Part shown: positions 1 through 11,139 of the stretch, in pieces
Numbering within the stretch: the stretch's first letter is position 1
Layout of the letters: the number at the start of each line of letters is the position of its first letter
DNA from: Cinnamomum chago
Taxonomy: Eukaryota > Streptophyta > Magnoliopsida > Laurales > Lauraceae
Direction of reading: 5' to 3'
Length of the DNA stretch: 64,000 nt
NCBI GenBank assembly: GCA_038049695.1
Contig: CP142451.1
Coordinates: 30,798,001-30,862,000, forward strand
The notes under the pieces: generated by a model
What the model saw: the letters and a program-made list of their open reading frames with translations, nothing else
The model's database searches: none
What the model was told of the DNA's origin: nothing
Position numbers and translations under genes: made by a program

Positions 1-805
1 TTAGGATCTCCAAGACCTTATTATCTTTCACGCTATGACCCGTTTTAGATCTCTATTCTCAAGGAGAATGGTGGGTTCTCCAAAAAAAGCCAACTAGAAC
101 CTCAAAGGCAAACCAGAAGAGAAACTAGAAGAGAGAGGAAAGGGAGATAAGAAACTCTTGCTCTTGGGCGTGCAACACTTAGATTGGTAGGCATGGACAT
201 CCATGGGGTTCTCCCTTATTTATACTTGCAACCTCTTCCTCTTTCTACTTGCTAATTATTATTAGAAATCTCACTTCCATAACAATTAGTAAATTTCCAT
301 TTCCTTTCCTTTTGAGTTCAAGTAGATTTATTAACTATCTAATAATTTGGGCTACTGTGAGGACCACTAGGAATTCCATAGAAAGCTGACTACAATTGGG
401 ACACCCTGACCCCACATCTCATGTGCAATCCAGGCTGGCAGTTAATTGCAAATAACTCCACTATATAAATGCAACTGAACTCCAGTCTTAGGAATAAATT
501 ACAAAAAGACCCTAAACTTTCCTATGACCACAAGTAGGCCCCTCCATCTATATCCATGAATCAATTGGATTAAACATGTCACATCCAACTTAGATACATA
601 TCTTATTATCCTTGAGACCCAATCAATCACAATGATCATCAGTACCATCCAATTAACTCTTAATTGAGATGAGTGCGCACTTACCAATGATAAATCCATT
701 AATTAGCACAAGAGGATAATGAAGATAGATTCCATCTTAACCATTGAATGTTCCCACAGACCTACTACCATGTACCCAAGATACCTTGGTGTTTGTTGAC
801 ATACA
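1..805 (+). repeat. Left LTR of the gypsy-type element (5' part outside window)
   Basis: Positions 1-805 match 5133-5984 with gaps. About 280 bases of the LTR would lie before the window. The match stops at 'gttgacataca' (805) and 'gttgacctaca' (5984), which I take as the LTR 3' end because both finish in CA. Confidence 0.7.
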
Positions 806-3084
806 AAAAATCCATCTGCCCGTACGTAACCCTCCCCAAGGAAAATTACTCATTTCACCATAAAGAAATGATGACATTAAAGTATTGCCGGCCACAGCAA
901 GAGATTTCCTCAGCGGCTACTGACTACAATGTATATTTTCCAACTTCGTCTCCAGCGAACTCTTGAAAACCGCAGCCTTTCTATCTCTCCCTCTTCAATG
1001 TATATTTTCTTTGTTTTGATCTTCTAAGCCTGACGAGGGGGTTGTATAAAAAACTGGAAAGTAAAAGTGGGGACAACTCCTCTTGTATGAGCAAACATTC
1101 GCGAGAGCCGCGGCCATAGAAATTGGTGTTGGCCGGTCGTTCTTGCTCCACTGTCCGCATTTGTCAGGCGGCCAATGCAAACGGACATGACGACCATAAA
1201 CTATGGAGTTAGCCGTCCATCCACACCCTGCTACGCGTCTAGCGGCTGTTATAATGAACAACTCATTATGATCGGCCAATCTCTGTAAAGTTATTACATC
1301 CCAAAGAGGCCATAACAATTGATTAAGTCTCACGGCCGGTGGATTGTACACTTAAGACATCAAATGCTATACGGCCATGAGGTGCAAAGCTAGCGTGGTC
1401 AGCTTGGAGTGCTTGACACTCAACGGCTAACGCCAGTAACCTCCATCGGCCAACACCAACAACCTTCATTGGCCAATCCATAGAAAAAGTGGCCACTGGA
1501 CTTTTCTTTTTACATTTTTCTTCTCTTGGTCCTTCTGTCATAGAGTTCAAACCCTTTATGCTGATTGAATACTCATTGTACATAACCCAAGACTCTCCTA
1601 AACAATACCAGATGGAGAATTGAGAAATGGCGACATGAATTAAATATATCACAAATAATATGGCCAATAAGACTCTTCCTTATGAAGTTGTCTCTATTTA
1701 TAAGTCCATATTGTTCAATCTATAAAGTCAGTTTCCTTTGGTTGGTAGCGAGCATTTATTGCCCTACTTATGGCCTAATTAATTAGTTCATTGGTGTATG
1801 TGGGTCAAAAGCCAAATACATCACCATGAATTTGATTGGATAACATATCATTTCTCACCCTTTTGGGGGCTATGCTTATTGTACTAGAGTGCTGCCCGTT
1901 TATCGGTAGCTCGTACATGAAAACATAGAAGTAGAAGATGAAATAGATTGATATGGGATTGAGCAAGTAAATATGCTCTCTTGTCATTCATTCATTATTG
2001 GTCTCTTTTTTTTACTCATGTCGCAGATTAATCATGAATTCTCTTGTCATCACTTTCGATGAGACCAAAGAACGCTTGTATAATGTTTCTATCCAAGAAA
2101 GCAAGACTTTTGGGGGCCAGGAAAGAGCCCATGCTGAAAATGAACTCCAAGTTCGAGTATCTGTCTTCCGACGGATAACTCTTGCTACGCCTACCATCAA
2201 GGCCTATCATGTAACGGCAAAGCTCTCTAAGAAAGCCATGCCATGCAGGCCATGGGTGTCCAAATACGCCCAAAATCCTTTTGGTGTTCATCTCGAAGAA
2301 CATCGGAATTTGGAAAAGGCTACCCCAGCTCGCCTATACATCAATAAAGAAAGAAAGGGGGTAAGGAAGGTGCACGACATGGAGAAAACCTCAGCAAATG
2401 GCAAAGCCAAAACCTACAGAGATAAAGGCTTGTGCCAAATACTTGGGAAGATGAAACCACAGCAAAGAGAAATAACCCCAAGCTGCACAACGTGGTCTCC
2501 CAGAGCACGAAAATTCAAGAAGATAGCTTGTTAGGATTCATCCTTGGCATCACTTGAAGAGAATACCTTCTATCCTCTTACCAAGAAAGAGGAGAGGAGG
2601 TACGGAAGACAACATCTCGACTCAGTCATAGTAAGGCCTACACTTTGCCCTCCAAAGGTGCATACTAAGCACCCTAAGAAGAAATAACAACATTTCCATA
2701 TCACTAATGCTGCAGAGCTTGCACAATTTAAAGAGCTTCTGAAAAAGAGGGAGAAAAATGAGGTAAACATCCTCACACTGCCAATTCATCATCCAGGAGG
2801 GCAGACTTCATCATCAATCATTCCATCCCCATGATAGTAAGGAGGAACGATAAAAAGAAGAGTTGTGGCCAAAGAAGAATTACTCCGTAATGGACAATGA
2901 AGGAAGACGACCCTGATACTGCTGTGGTTTGCATGACTAGGACTTGACGTGGCAGGCGTTCCGCTAGAATATCTGCTCACAGTTCAAACCCTGTCGAAGG
3001 TGAAGAATAAGATAATACCTCGAGGGTCATGAAACCCCGGTCACAGACAAGGAAACACCTCCAGTCAACGAAAACACAGGGGGC
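806..3084 (+). other. Retroelement interior upstream of gag, no recognised gene
   Basis: Between the left LTR and gag there is about 2.3 kb without a recognisable domain. Bases 880-1500 are rich in the word CGGCC/GGCCA. The longest open frame (1998-2534, +, 178 codons, basic, Lys/Arg rich) resembles no family I know. It could be the remains of an extra pre-gag ORF of the kind found in some Tat/Ogre-type gypsy elements, but no motif supports this. Broken frames continue to about 3080. Confidence 0.4.
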
Positions 3085-4848
3085 ATGGATTCCCCAGTAC
3101 TCCAGCCCATTGAAGATGTTATTCCATTAACCACTCGAGATCTCGAAGGTAGCTTCTCACCTCTCATTGGACCAGGCAAATATCCTTTCTTCATGGCCGG
3201 AGAAACTAATGCCCCAATAAATGTGGAAGAGCAAGCTGAAGGTGAAAATCCAGTTGAAAATATACAGGATTTGGTTAAACAGCAAAATGATAGGATTAAC
3301 CAAATCGCTACTCAGCTGCAATTCCTCATGGATCGAGTCACTGGACCAAACGATCATCCACCGACAACCCCATCTTCAAACAGGAAGGATCTGCATGCAT
3401 CGGAAGCAAAAATTGATCAGATAGCGGCACAAATGCAATAGCTTTCACAAAGGTTGTCCAAGCAAAGCGGTCAACGCTCAGATAGCGGACATCAAACAGA
3501 TCTGGAGAAACCAATAACTTTCAAGGGCGTGACGGACATGCTGACTAAGACCAGAGATGAGGGGAGACTCGGGAAGAAAGGGATCATCCCAAAATATCTA
3601 CCCGAAATGGATTTGGTCTCCTATCCTCCTAAGTATAAACCCCCGACCTTCCAGTCTTATATGGGCAAACGCTCTACTGATCAGCATGTAGCCACTTCAA
3701 GTCCCAGCTTGGGGGCATGCCGGACATAGATGCCTTGAAAATCAGATCATTCATAGGATCTCTGAGAGGAACTGCTTTTGATTGGTACAAACAACTACCT
3801 AAGAATTCCCTCACTTCATGGGCGATTCTTGAGGAAAAGTTATTACTGCATTTCCAAGAAGAAGACCAGCAGTCAGCCTAAACTCACTCACTTAATCCAA
3901 ACAAGGAGAGAATGAGTCTGTTCAAGGCTTCATAAACAGGTGGAGAGCACTGGCTTATAGATGCAAGGAGCCCATATCTCAGAAGTCAGCAGTAGATATA
4001 TGCAAGGCTAATCTCAAGCTCGAGATTAAGCAAATGGTAATCAGTGTAAAGACTAAATTCATGTCTAAACTACTGAAATCAGCCATCGATGCAGAAGACT
4101 GCCATAAAGAACTTGATCAAAAACACAAGTCCCAAAGAGTTCGTGTGACACCGTGGAGTCCCACATCGACTATAGAGAGGAAAGTGAATGGGGTTATATG
4201 TAGAGCTTACACCCTTACCTTGCATGAGGCCTTTTGTTGGGTTGAGGCCCATCAGAAGCAAAATCGTGAGGCCCGTAGGCCAAAGCGGACAATATCATGC
4301 ATGGGTATGGGGTGGGGCGTTACAGTTCGAACTTCCACACCTTCTGCACCCAAGGGAAAGAAGAAGGAAGAAGTCTTTAACATCCAAACTTCAAAAGCTC
4401 CCAGAAAGGCGCAAGATCCTAAGGATGAAGCTACTAGGAAGGAGGAATAGGAAAGGAGGAAAAATACCAAGTACCCCTTCGATGAAAATATTGAAGATAT
4501 TTTCAAGACTCTTCTGGAGCATGGAAAGTTAGAACTCCCTTCTTCCAAAAGACCCAGTCAAGAAGGAAGAACGAATGATCCAAACTACTGCCTCTATCAC
4601 CGAATGATCTTTCATCCTTTAAAAGAATGTTTCATTTTGAAGGAGAGGATACATGATATGGTGGCTAAAGGAGTTATACAGCTCGACCAGCAATGTGATA
4701 CTGCATCAGTCAACATGGTAGCATTCAAATCATTTGAACCTATCAACATTGGGCCTATCATACCAAAAACGGTGGAGTTTCGACTAATTAATAAAGTCGA
4801 ATATAGTGATGAACTTGTCTCGGTCAACATAGCATCGAGTGATACGGG
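3085..4848 (+). pseudogene. Degenerate gypsy gag polyprotein
   Basis: The first open frame (3085-3441) and the next (3454-3729) are acidic and coiled-coil-like and precede the gag core. At about 3728-3880 the frame reads IRSFIGSLRGTAFDWYKQLP, the retrotransposon gag core; at about 3925-3965 it reads VQGFINRWRALAYRCK. Farther on (about 4570-4680) comes YCLYHRMIFHP..CFILKERI, the cysteine/histidine segment typical of plant Tat/Ogre-like gypsy polyproteins. Stops and frameshifts break it (near 3441, 3880, 4448), and a 181-bp TRIM solo LTR interrupts it at 4144-4324. Gag would form the particle shell. Without pol, the element must have depended on another one for copying. Confidence 0.75.
4144..4324 (+). 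mobile_element. TRIM-like (Cassandra-related) solo LTR
   Basis: A 181-bp block starts TGTGACACCGTGGAGTCCCA, contains GCCAAAGCGGACAATAT, and ends GGGGCGTTACA. These words recur in short plant TRIM LTRs, including Cassandra. It is flanked by an exact 5-bp direct repeat, GTTCG (4139-4143 and 4325-4329). Removing the block plus one duplication restores the gag frame (..SQRVRTSTPSAP..). I see no 5S rRNA promoter of the Cassandra kind, so the exact family is uncertain. The solo state implies LTR-LTR recombination after insertion. Confidence 0.85.
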
Positions 4849-5984
4849 TGTTGGAAGTAAGTGGGCCTCGTTGATAGGTTTTCAAAACTTTTTGACCCAC
4901 TTGACTCACGGATCAAGTACCCATAAGGCCATAAACCACATCAAGGATCCAAGAACCTCAAACTCATGATCAAGATCAGTAAATCACTATATTTAAGATA
5001 GAAAATAGCATCACCACACATCCATAATAAACCCAGAACATTCAAGGAAGTAGATTATACCTTTGGAGCTTGGTTGTGCTCTAATGGAGAAGTTGACAAC
5101 TTGCTTGATTAAGAACTCTTATTTGCAGCAAATTAGGATCTCCAAGACCTTGTTGTCTTCCACGCCATGACTCGTTTTAGATCTCTTTCCTCAAGGAGAA
5201 TGGTGGGATCTCCAAAAGAAAACTACTAGAACCTCAAAGGCAAACAAAAAGAGAAACTATAAGAATGAGGAGAGGAGAGAAAGGCGTGCAACTCTTACAC
5301 AAAGGGGGCTTGGGCGTGTACTGCAATGGGATGGATGTCCACCTCCTCTTACTTTCTATTTATAGCTCTAAGCCACCTCCTATTATTAATTAATAATAGA
5401 AGTCTCACTTCCATAAGAATTAGTAATTTTCTTGTTTCTAATTATTATTAGAAGTCTTACTTCCATAACAATTAGTAACTTTTTATTTCCTTTCCTTTTG
5501 AGTTCAAGTAGAATTAATAATGATTTAATTATTGGGCTAGCGTGGGGACCACTAAGGATTCCATAGAAAGCTGGCTCTAACTGGGATAGCCTGACCCCAC
5601 ATCTCATGTGCAATTCGGGCCCACAGTTAATTGCAAATAACTCCAATATATATATGCAACTGAACTCCAGTCTTAGGAATAAATTACAAGATCATAAACT
5701 TCCCTATGACCATAAGTAGGCCCCTCCATCTATATCCATGGATCAATTGGATTAAATATGTTCATCCAATCTTAGATCCATATCTTATTATCCTTGAGAC
5801 CCAATCAATCACAGTGATCATCAGTACCATCCAATTAACTCTTGATTAAGATGGGTGTGCACTTACTAATGATAAATCCATTAATTGGCACAAGGGGATA
5901 ATAAAGATACATTCCATCTTGACAATCAAATCTTCCCACGGTCCTACTACCACGTACCCGAAGACACCGAGGTGTTGACCTACA
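4849..5984 (+). repeat. Right LTR of the gypsy-type element
   Basis: This is the direct repeat of 1-805. The start is placed at TGTTGGAAGTAAGTGGG, right after the end of gag-like coding sequence and a short purine-rich stretch. The left copy of this end is outside the window, so the start is approximate (length about 1.14 kb). It ends ..GTTGACCTACA at 5984. Confidence 0.65.
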
Positions 5985-6099
5985 GCTGGCCTCACTCATT
6001 AGTGACTTAAAACAAATTAATAGATAGAAACTACAGTTCATCAATGTCTCAGGATTAAGAGCCTATTGCTAGGGAATTATGAGAGCAGAGCTTAAAATG

Positions 6100-6903
6100 A
6101 TGTGGAGTTGATTTCATGTGTGAGGTTATTGATGAAGAGGCTCATATGCATGATATAAGGGTCGCAAATGAAGAGGCTTACAGCTATATTCATGGAATTG
6201 GAAGGCAATACTGGGCCAATGCCTTTGTTGAGGGCCGACAATATGACATGTTGACTTAAAACATTGCAGAATGCTTAAACAATCTATTGAAGCATAATAG
6301 AGAGCTTCCAATAACAAAAGTGGATGATGGGATTCGTGGAAAATTAATGGACTTCTTCTATCTTCGGAGAACTACATCCAGGCAGCTGAGGTCATGCTTA
6401 ACTCCTTGGGCAGAAAGAATTCTAAGCAACTCAAAAGAAGGATCTCGACGTTTGATTTGTCGACAAGCCAGGGAACATGAATTTGAGGTTCAATCTTGGG
6501 AAATCACTGATGTTGTTCACCTAGATAGGAAGAGTTGCACATGTCGGATGTGGGCAATGATTGGGATTCCATGCGAGAATGCCATGTCAGCAATCAGTAA
6601 ATGAGATCTGGATCCATATGATTACTGCGAGGATTGGTACACATCCGATACATATCGAAGAACTTATAGTCATGTGACACATCCAACTCGTGATATACGC
6701 CAATGGGAGCACATTACTCATGAGGTGGTGAAACCTCTCCTTGCTACCAGACAACCTGGAAGACCAAAGAAGAACAGGATTCGTACGAAATAACATAATC
6801 GACAAAGGAGACAGGTAACATGCTCTATCTGTAAAAAATAAGGGCACAACCGACAAAAGTTCCACAATCGACAAAAGTACCACAATCCACCGATAGGAAG
6901 TTA
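6100..6903 (+). pseudogene. MULE A transposase, C-terminal half
   Basis: In one frame with several stops it reads RQYWANAFVEGRQYDMLT then NIAECLNNLLKHNRELPIT. This is the region of the catalytic glutamate of MULE DDE transposases (E in NIAECLN). A SWIM zinc finger follows, CTCRMWAMIGIPCENA, with the last ligand changed (normally C-x-H, here C-x-N). Then come the usual tail YDYCEDWYTSDTYRRTY.. and QPGRPKKNR, and a CCHC knuckle CSICKK*GHNRQKF whose last cysteine is lost. Stops lie at about 6256, 6602, 6791 and 6838. The N-terminal half is missing, cut off by the retroelement insertion. In life it would cut and join element ends in the nucleus; this copy is dead. Confidence 0.85.
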
Positions 6904-6929
6904 ATCACTGAACAACAAACTATGGCTCT

Positions 6930-7160
6930 TATCTTTTTGTAATAGCAGAGCCATGTCCTTTTGTAATAATGGAGATGATGTTCTCTTACTACTTTTTGTA
7001 AAGGACTAGTCATTTCTTTTTGTGAATGTGGTATCATGTTTTTTTTGTAATGGTGGAGTTGAAGTTCTTTTGCTACTTTTTGTAAAGGAGGGCCATTTGA
7101 AATTGTAAATGTGGCACCGTGTCCTTTTGTAATGGTGGAGCCACATCTTATTTAGAAGTT
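6930..7160 (+). repeat. Short tandem repeat, about 80-bp unit
   Basis: The unit contains '..tttttgtaa(t)ggtggag..' and '..ctactttttgtaaagga..'. Copies start near 6955, 7043 and 7122. They lie just 3' of the transposase remnant and have no coding content. Confidence 0.6.
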
Positions 7161-7528
7161 TGTAAAGGAGCAAGAATATTCTCTCTTTGTAGTAAATCAA
7201 TTTGGATACTAATGTTATTTTTTGAATTTGGATACAACCCTTGTAAATGCATAAAAGATCATTGTCCTTCTTAGTTTTATATTCTTGGTTGATCATTGAT
7301 TTTTGATATATCTTGTTGATGACCCCAAGTTTTAAACAATAATTGTATTATTAATGTATCTCCTAAATGCTTTCTATGATGATGGTCGGGTATGCAACAA
7401 CAATTTCATAAAAGTGTGATTGTCTTAAATGTGCAGCTGATGTAGGAGTTTTGTCGTACCTAAAAAATTATCAGTTCACAACATTGGAAATATCCTTATA
7501 CAGAACAGGTTAAACATTCATAAATAGG

Positions 7529-8290
7529 ATTTGTTGACATCAACACAAGATTTGTCGACGTCAACAGAAACTTTTGTTGACGTCGACACAAACGCCCAGT
7601 TATTACAATCAGTGACCATGTGAGTTTGTTGACGTCAACAAAAGATTTGTCGACATCAACATAAACTTTTGTTAACATCAACACATATCTCAGTTATTAC
7701 AATCAGTGACCTTGTGAATTTGTTGAATTCAACAAAAGATTTGTCAACATCAACATAAACTTTTGTTGACATCAACACAAACGCCCAGTTATTAAAATCA
7801 TCAACCCTGTGAATTTGTTGACGTCAACGGAAGATTTGTCGACATCAACATAAAATTGTGTTGACGTCGACAAAATTGCTCAGTTAGCACTATGAGTGAC
7901 CTATGAATTTTGTTGACGTCAATAAAAATGCCCAGTTAGCACCATGAGTGACCCTGTGAATTTGTTGACGTCGATAGAAGATTCGTTGACGTCAACATAA
8001 AATTGTGTTGACGTCAACAAAAATGTCCAGTTAGCACCATAAGTGACACTGTGAATTTGTTAACGTCAACATCAACATAAAATAACATGTTCGGCAATTT
8101 TCATTTTGCACCACCTACATATACAACAAAAATTAACCTGTTGAGTTAAAACATTTAGAAGTTCTAAAATACACATTCACTACCCACATTTATAGCTCCA
8201 AAACACCCAATCACATTGACCATCCTCACCTTCCAAAACTATTCACCTATATCAACATCCATTTTTGTCAACATCAACCACACATTACAA
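7529..8290. repeat. Array of TTGTTGACGTCAACA-type palindromes in MULE A
   Basis: About 16-20 copies of the imperfect palindrome TTGTTGACGTCAACA (variants with CATC for CGTC, or GTCGAC) are packed between 7529 and 8080, with two weaker copies near 8245-8285. They are embedded in a ~95-105-bp unit marked by 'cagtta(t/g)..agtgac' at 7597, 7691, 7796, 7880, 7932 and 8029. The core TGACGTCA equals the palindromic bZIP/CRE-type ACGT element. The array lies between the 3' ends of the two convergent MULE genes. Confidence 0.9.
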
Positions 8291-8519
8291 GTACTCATCT
8301 GTTGAAGCTATGCCACAATAGCATTGTATTTCTCATTAAGAACTTTTTTGGCAATTTTCTTCATTATTACCAAAATAAAAGTAACTTCCAATCTAAATAG
8401 AGCATTCGAAATCATATACATTAACCAAAATAGTTCAATCAAAGAATCTAAATCACACAAGAGTCCTCAATGTTTTAACACCGTCTTCTCCACTCAAACC
8501 ATGACTCAAAACACTTGAC

Positions 8520-10840
8520 TCACAGAGAAGATTTCAACCTTTTCTCATACAATTCACGCTGCTTGATGTAGAGGTCGACAACTAATCTACACCTGTTGTA
8601 CATCATGTCATTTTGAGTGAAAGCAATCTTTCGATTAAGGACAGCATGCTCTACAAATCCCATTACAAACAAATCCACAATCGTTTGAAATATCTTGTAT
8701 TGGTGTGTCTTCAACATGGTGCCTTGTCCAACTTTTAAGGTCCTCCCATCCAAACTCAGCGAAGCAGTCGTTCAGCCAAATACTCTACATGAAAAACAAG
8801 ATACAATTAGAAAAGTCTTAAGGAGATACAAGTATTTAAGTAATTTAGTTTTTAAGACTTACAAATTCTTTTGCTTTTGGCCATTGCCTTTCATCCATTG
8901 GCATGAAATTGAAGAACTCCCACTTTCCTTCTTTTGGATGTCCAATTTTGACTGTGAAATGCTCAAGATAGAATACCGCTATGACAATAACTTCTTTTTT
9001 CCTCATTAGATCTACCCTCCATCCATATTCGCCAAAAATGTGTAGATAGGACTCGTTACTCTACTTTAACCACATATCCTTCAAGATTTATGTAAAGAGT
9101 TAATGTTACATGTGCAGACCACAAACAAGTGATATTGAATCATGCTTGCTACTGTGAGTTTGTTTGTGAACTTACCAAAGCAATGGCGTCAATACGCATT
9201 CAGTGCCTTTGCCTTAAGATTCAAATCAACCCAGTTTTGCTGTATACCCGTGTCCATCCAATCTCGCGATATAAGTTTCTTTAGCCTTTGAGGAGGGGGG
9301 GTGGGTAGTACATTAACTAGAGAGCTCATCCATCTTGGAAAAAAAGGCCCTATCAAAATCATGCAACATAGAAGAACCATAAGAAAGAAGTCATGGTTGC
9401 TGACTTTTTATAATAATCATCCCAGAATTGGTTGAGTGCTGTAGTCTCCTTATCGGTCAACTTGTATTCAGAATTTTGGGGCCGCTTGAAGTTCGTACTA
9501 AATCCATCAAACTTAGTTGGTCTTTTTTTCTTTTTTCAGGTAGCATTCTTCACATGAATTACAATCGAGGGCACCTTCTCAGTGGAAGGACCGGCAGAAA
9601 TGACCTTTTTCTAGATTTTGGGGGGAGTGCTATTAGAAACCATATGAACTGGAATTGATATTGAAAATCTTGGACTACTCCTTTTGGAGAATACAAAAGA
9701 CAAATGCACGAGACTAGACTCTTTAGAGGATACAGGTGATGAATGCTCCTTTGAGCCAGTCATCATTTGAGTTTGTTCCATTTTTCTCTTCCATGTGGCT
9801 TTCAGCTTTGGACTCAAAGACTTCTCCATCGGTGTTTTCTTTTTTGAGGTCTCCCCATAACCAAATCCTACAAATTGGTCTTTAACAGCATCAATGAAGT
9901 GTCCAACCTTACTCCGACCTACACGCAATACTGTATCAGGGTTCATTTCATCGGCTTTCCTTTTGTTCCCCTCCATGAATGTCTTAAGGTCTTCTAATAG
10001 GAATAAAACCTTCAAAATAAAACTGGAGTAAGTAACAAAATTTATAATGACATTCAATTATTAACTTCAATCATGGGAAAATCCAACTTACTGGCTTTTG
10101 AGGGATGAGTATTTCATCATCTCCTTTGGTGGCATATGTGGGAGTTAGGGGTTCATCATCTCCTTTGGTGGCATGTGTGGGAGTTAGCGGTTCATCATCT
10201 ACTTTCTCTTTAAGGGGGGGAGCAATCCGTAACCGCATCACCGAAGCATACCACATCATATAACTATCCTCGTGCGTTGGTGAAGCATCAGGTTCCCCTC
10301 TTACCACTGTCTTCTCCCTTATTTCCCAAATTGCAATGACTTCTTTCATGGATATCGAATAATCAGCTAGGGACTTCTTCGTTTTATCAGCTCTATCGAA
10401 AGGCATCTGGAAAGGAAGGGGGACCATCTGCCATAAGCAAAATTGTCTCATTTCCCTTTCTGAGTTGTGCCGCTCGACTATCCAATAGAAAAGCATTGTT
10501 GTATTAGATGTGAACCACCTTTGTCAACTTATCAATGATTTCTTCATACGGAGACCATATAAACTGCAAAGTAGAAACTGTTGTTAATCAACAGTTAATG
10601 ATTTGAAAGTATTGAAACAAATAGATTTTTATTAAAGGAAAATATCATATGTACGTAAGAGTCCTCACCTCTTCATGTTTCATATTTTCTAGCTTATCCG
10701 GACGCTTCTTAAGATTCATGGGAGGGTATCTTCGTTTCATAAAAACCCGATTAGAAATCTCCCGAAAGACTAACAACACTAGCAAAAACTCTTCCTTTTT
10801 TTTTTTTAATAATGAAATTAAAGGAAAAGACAGCAAGTAA
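8520..10840 (-). pseudogene. MULE A plant-mobile-domain + Ulp1-like cysteine protease gene
   Basis: Exon-like blocks read right to left. 10840-10670 holds REISNRVFMKRRYPPMNL and ends at a GTGAGG donor. 10567-10080 starts FIWSPYEEI and, after a frameshift, gives IVERHNSEREMRQFCLWQMV, the plant mobile domain (aminotransferase-like, MAIL/MAIN family) core. 10040-9600 is basic and Ser-rich. About 9380-9190 is a linker. About 9010-8860 holds VIVIAVFYLEHFTVKIG with the catalytic His of the Ulp1 (C48) fold. 8760-8520 carries the Asp-Cys-Gly catalytic Cys (8682-8674), a frameshift directly after it, then FVMGFVEHAVL. Such proteases would act on SUMO-like conjugates; activity here is not expected. Upstream exons are cut off by the Athila-like insertion. 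Confidence 0.75.
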
Positions 10841-11139
10841 AAAGAACTAAAAACAAAGGAAAAGACTACAAGTAAAAAGAACTAAAAACAAAGGAAAAGA
10901 CTACTCCAAAGGTTAATACCCCGCCCCCCAACTTAACCTAACATTGTCCACAATGTGAAACACAAAATAAAAGATAAAGGACAAGGAAAGTAAAGGAAAA
11001 GGAGGGATATCACCTGGGTACCGCTTAACAGGAAGTGGAAAGGAGGAAAACGGGAAGAAAGCCCCCCAACTCAGACCAAAGTACCTGGGAAATGTTAGCT
11101 GCAAGTACAATAAAAAAATCAAAGAAAACCTGCGAAGTA
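10841..11139. other. Junction region, no gene
   Basis: Bases 10841-10905 hold two copies of 'aagtaaaaagaactaaaaac' in A-rich DNA. From about 10910 the minus strand reads 'gttaggttaagttgggggg', a motif common downstream of gag-pro in Athila-like elements. The junction of MULE A with the Athila-like element therefore lies near 10850-10910. No 3' LTR is present. Confidence 0.5.

Larger units (their letters stand above)
1..5984 (+). mobile_element. Gypsy-type LTR retroelement without recognisable pol, left end cut by the window
   Basis: Two direct repeats, 1-805 and about 4849-5984, enclose a ~4-kb interior with a gypsy-style gag on the + strand. The repeats align from 'ttaggatctccaagacct' at position 1 (matching 5133) to a shared end '..ttgac(c/a)(t)aca' at 805 and 5984. 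No protease, reverse transcriptase, RNase H or integrase motif is seen between the gag and the right LTR. This looks like a non-autonomous (LARD-like) derivative. On the right it abuts a MULE transposase remnant, so it probably inserted into MULE A. The LTRs differ by many substitutions and indels, so the insertion is old. No convincing primer-binding site follows 805. Confidence 0.75.

Noticed and set aside
995-1667. Overlapping minus-strand frames of 118 and 114 codons
   Set aside because: Composition follows the CGGCC-rich DNA and no domain is recognisable; likely chance frames.
1998-2534. 178-codon frame as a real gene
   Set aside because: No known domain, no homologue recognised, and it lies in retroelement interior with broken frames after it.
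4144-4324. 5S rRNA-bearing Cassandra LTR
   Set aside because: No 5S box A / IE / box C series visible; only the general TRIM LTR words are present.
7529-8080. Regularly spaced palindromes resembling a CRISPR array
   Set aside because: The spacers are themselves repeated, spacing varies, and the context is a plant MULE.
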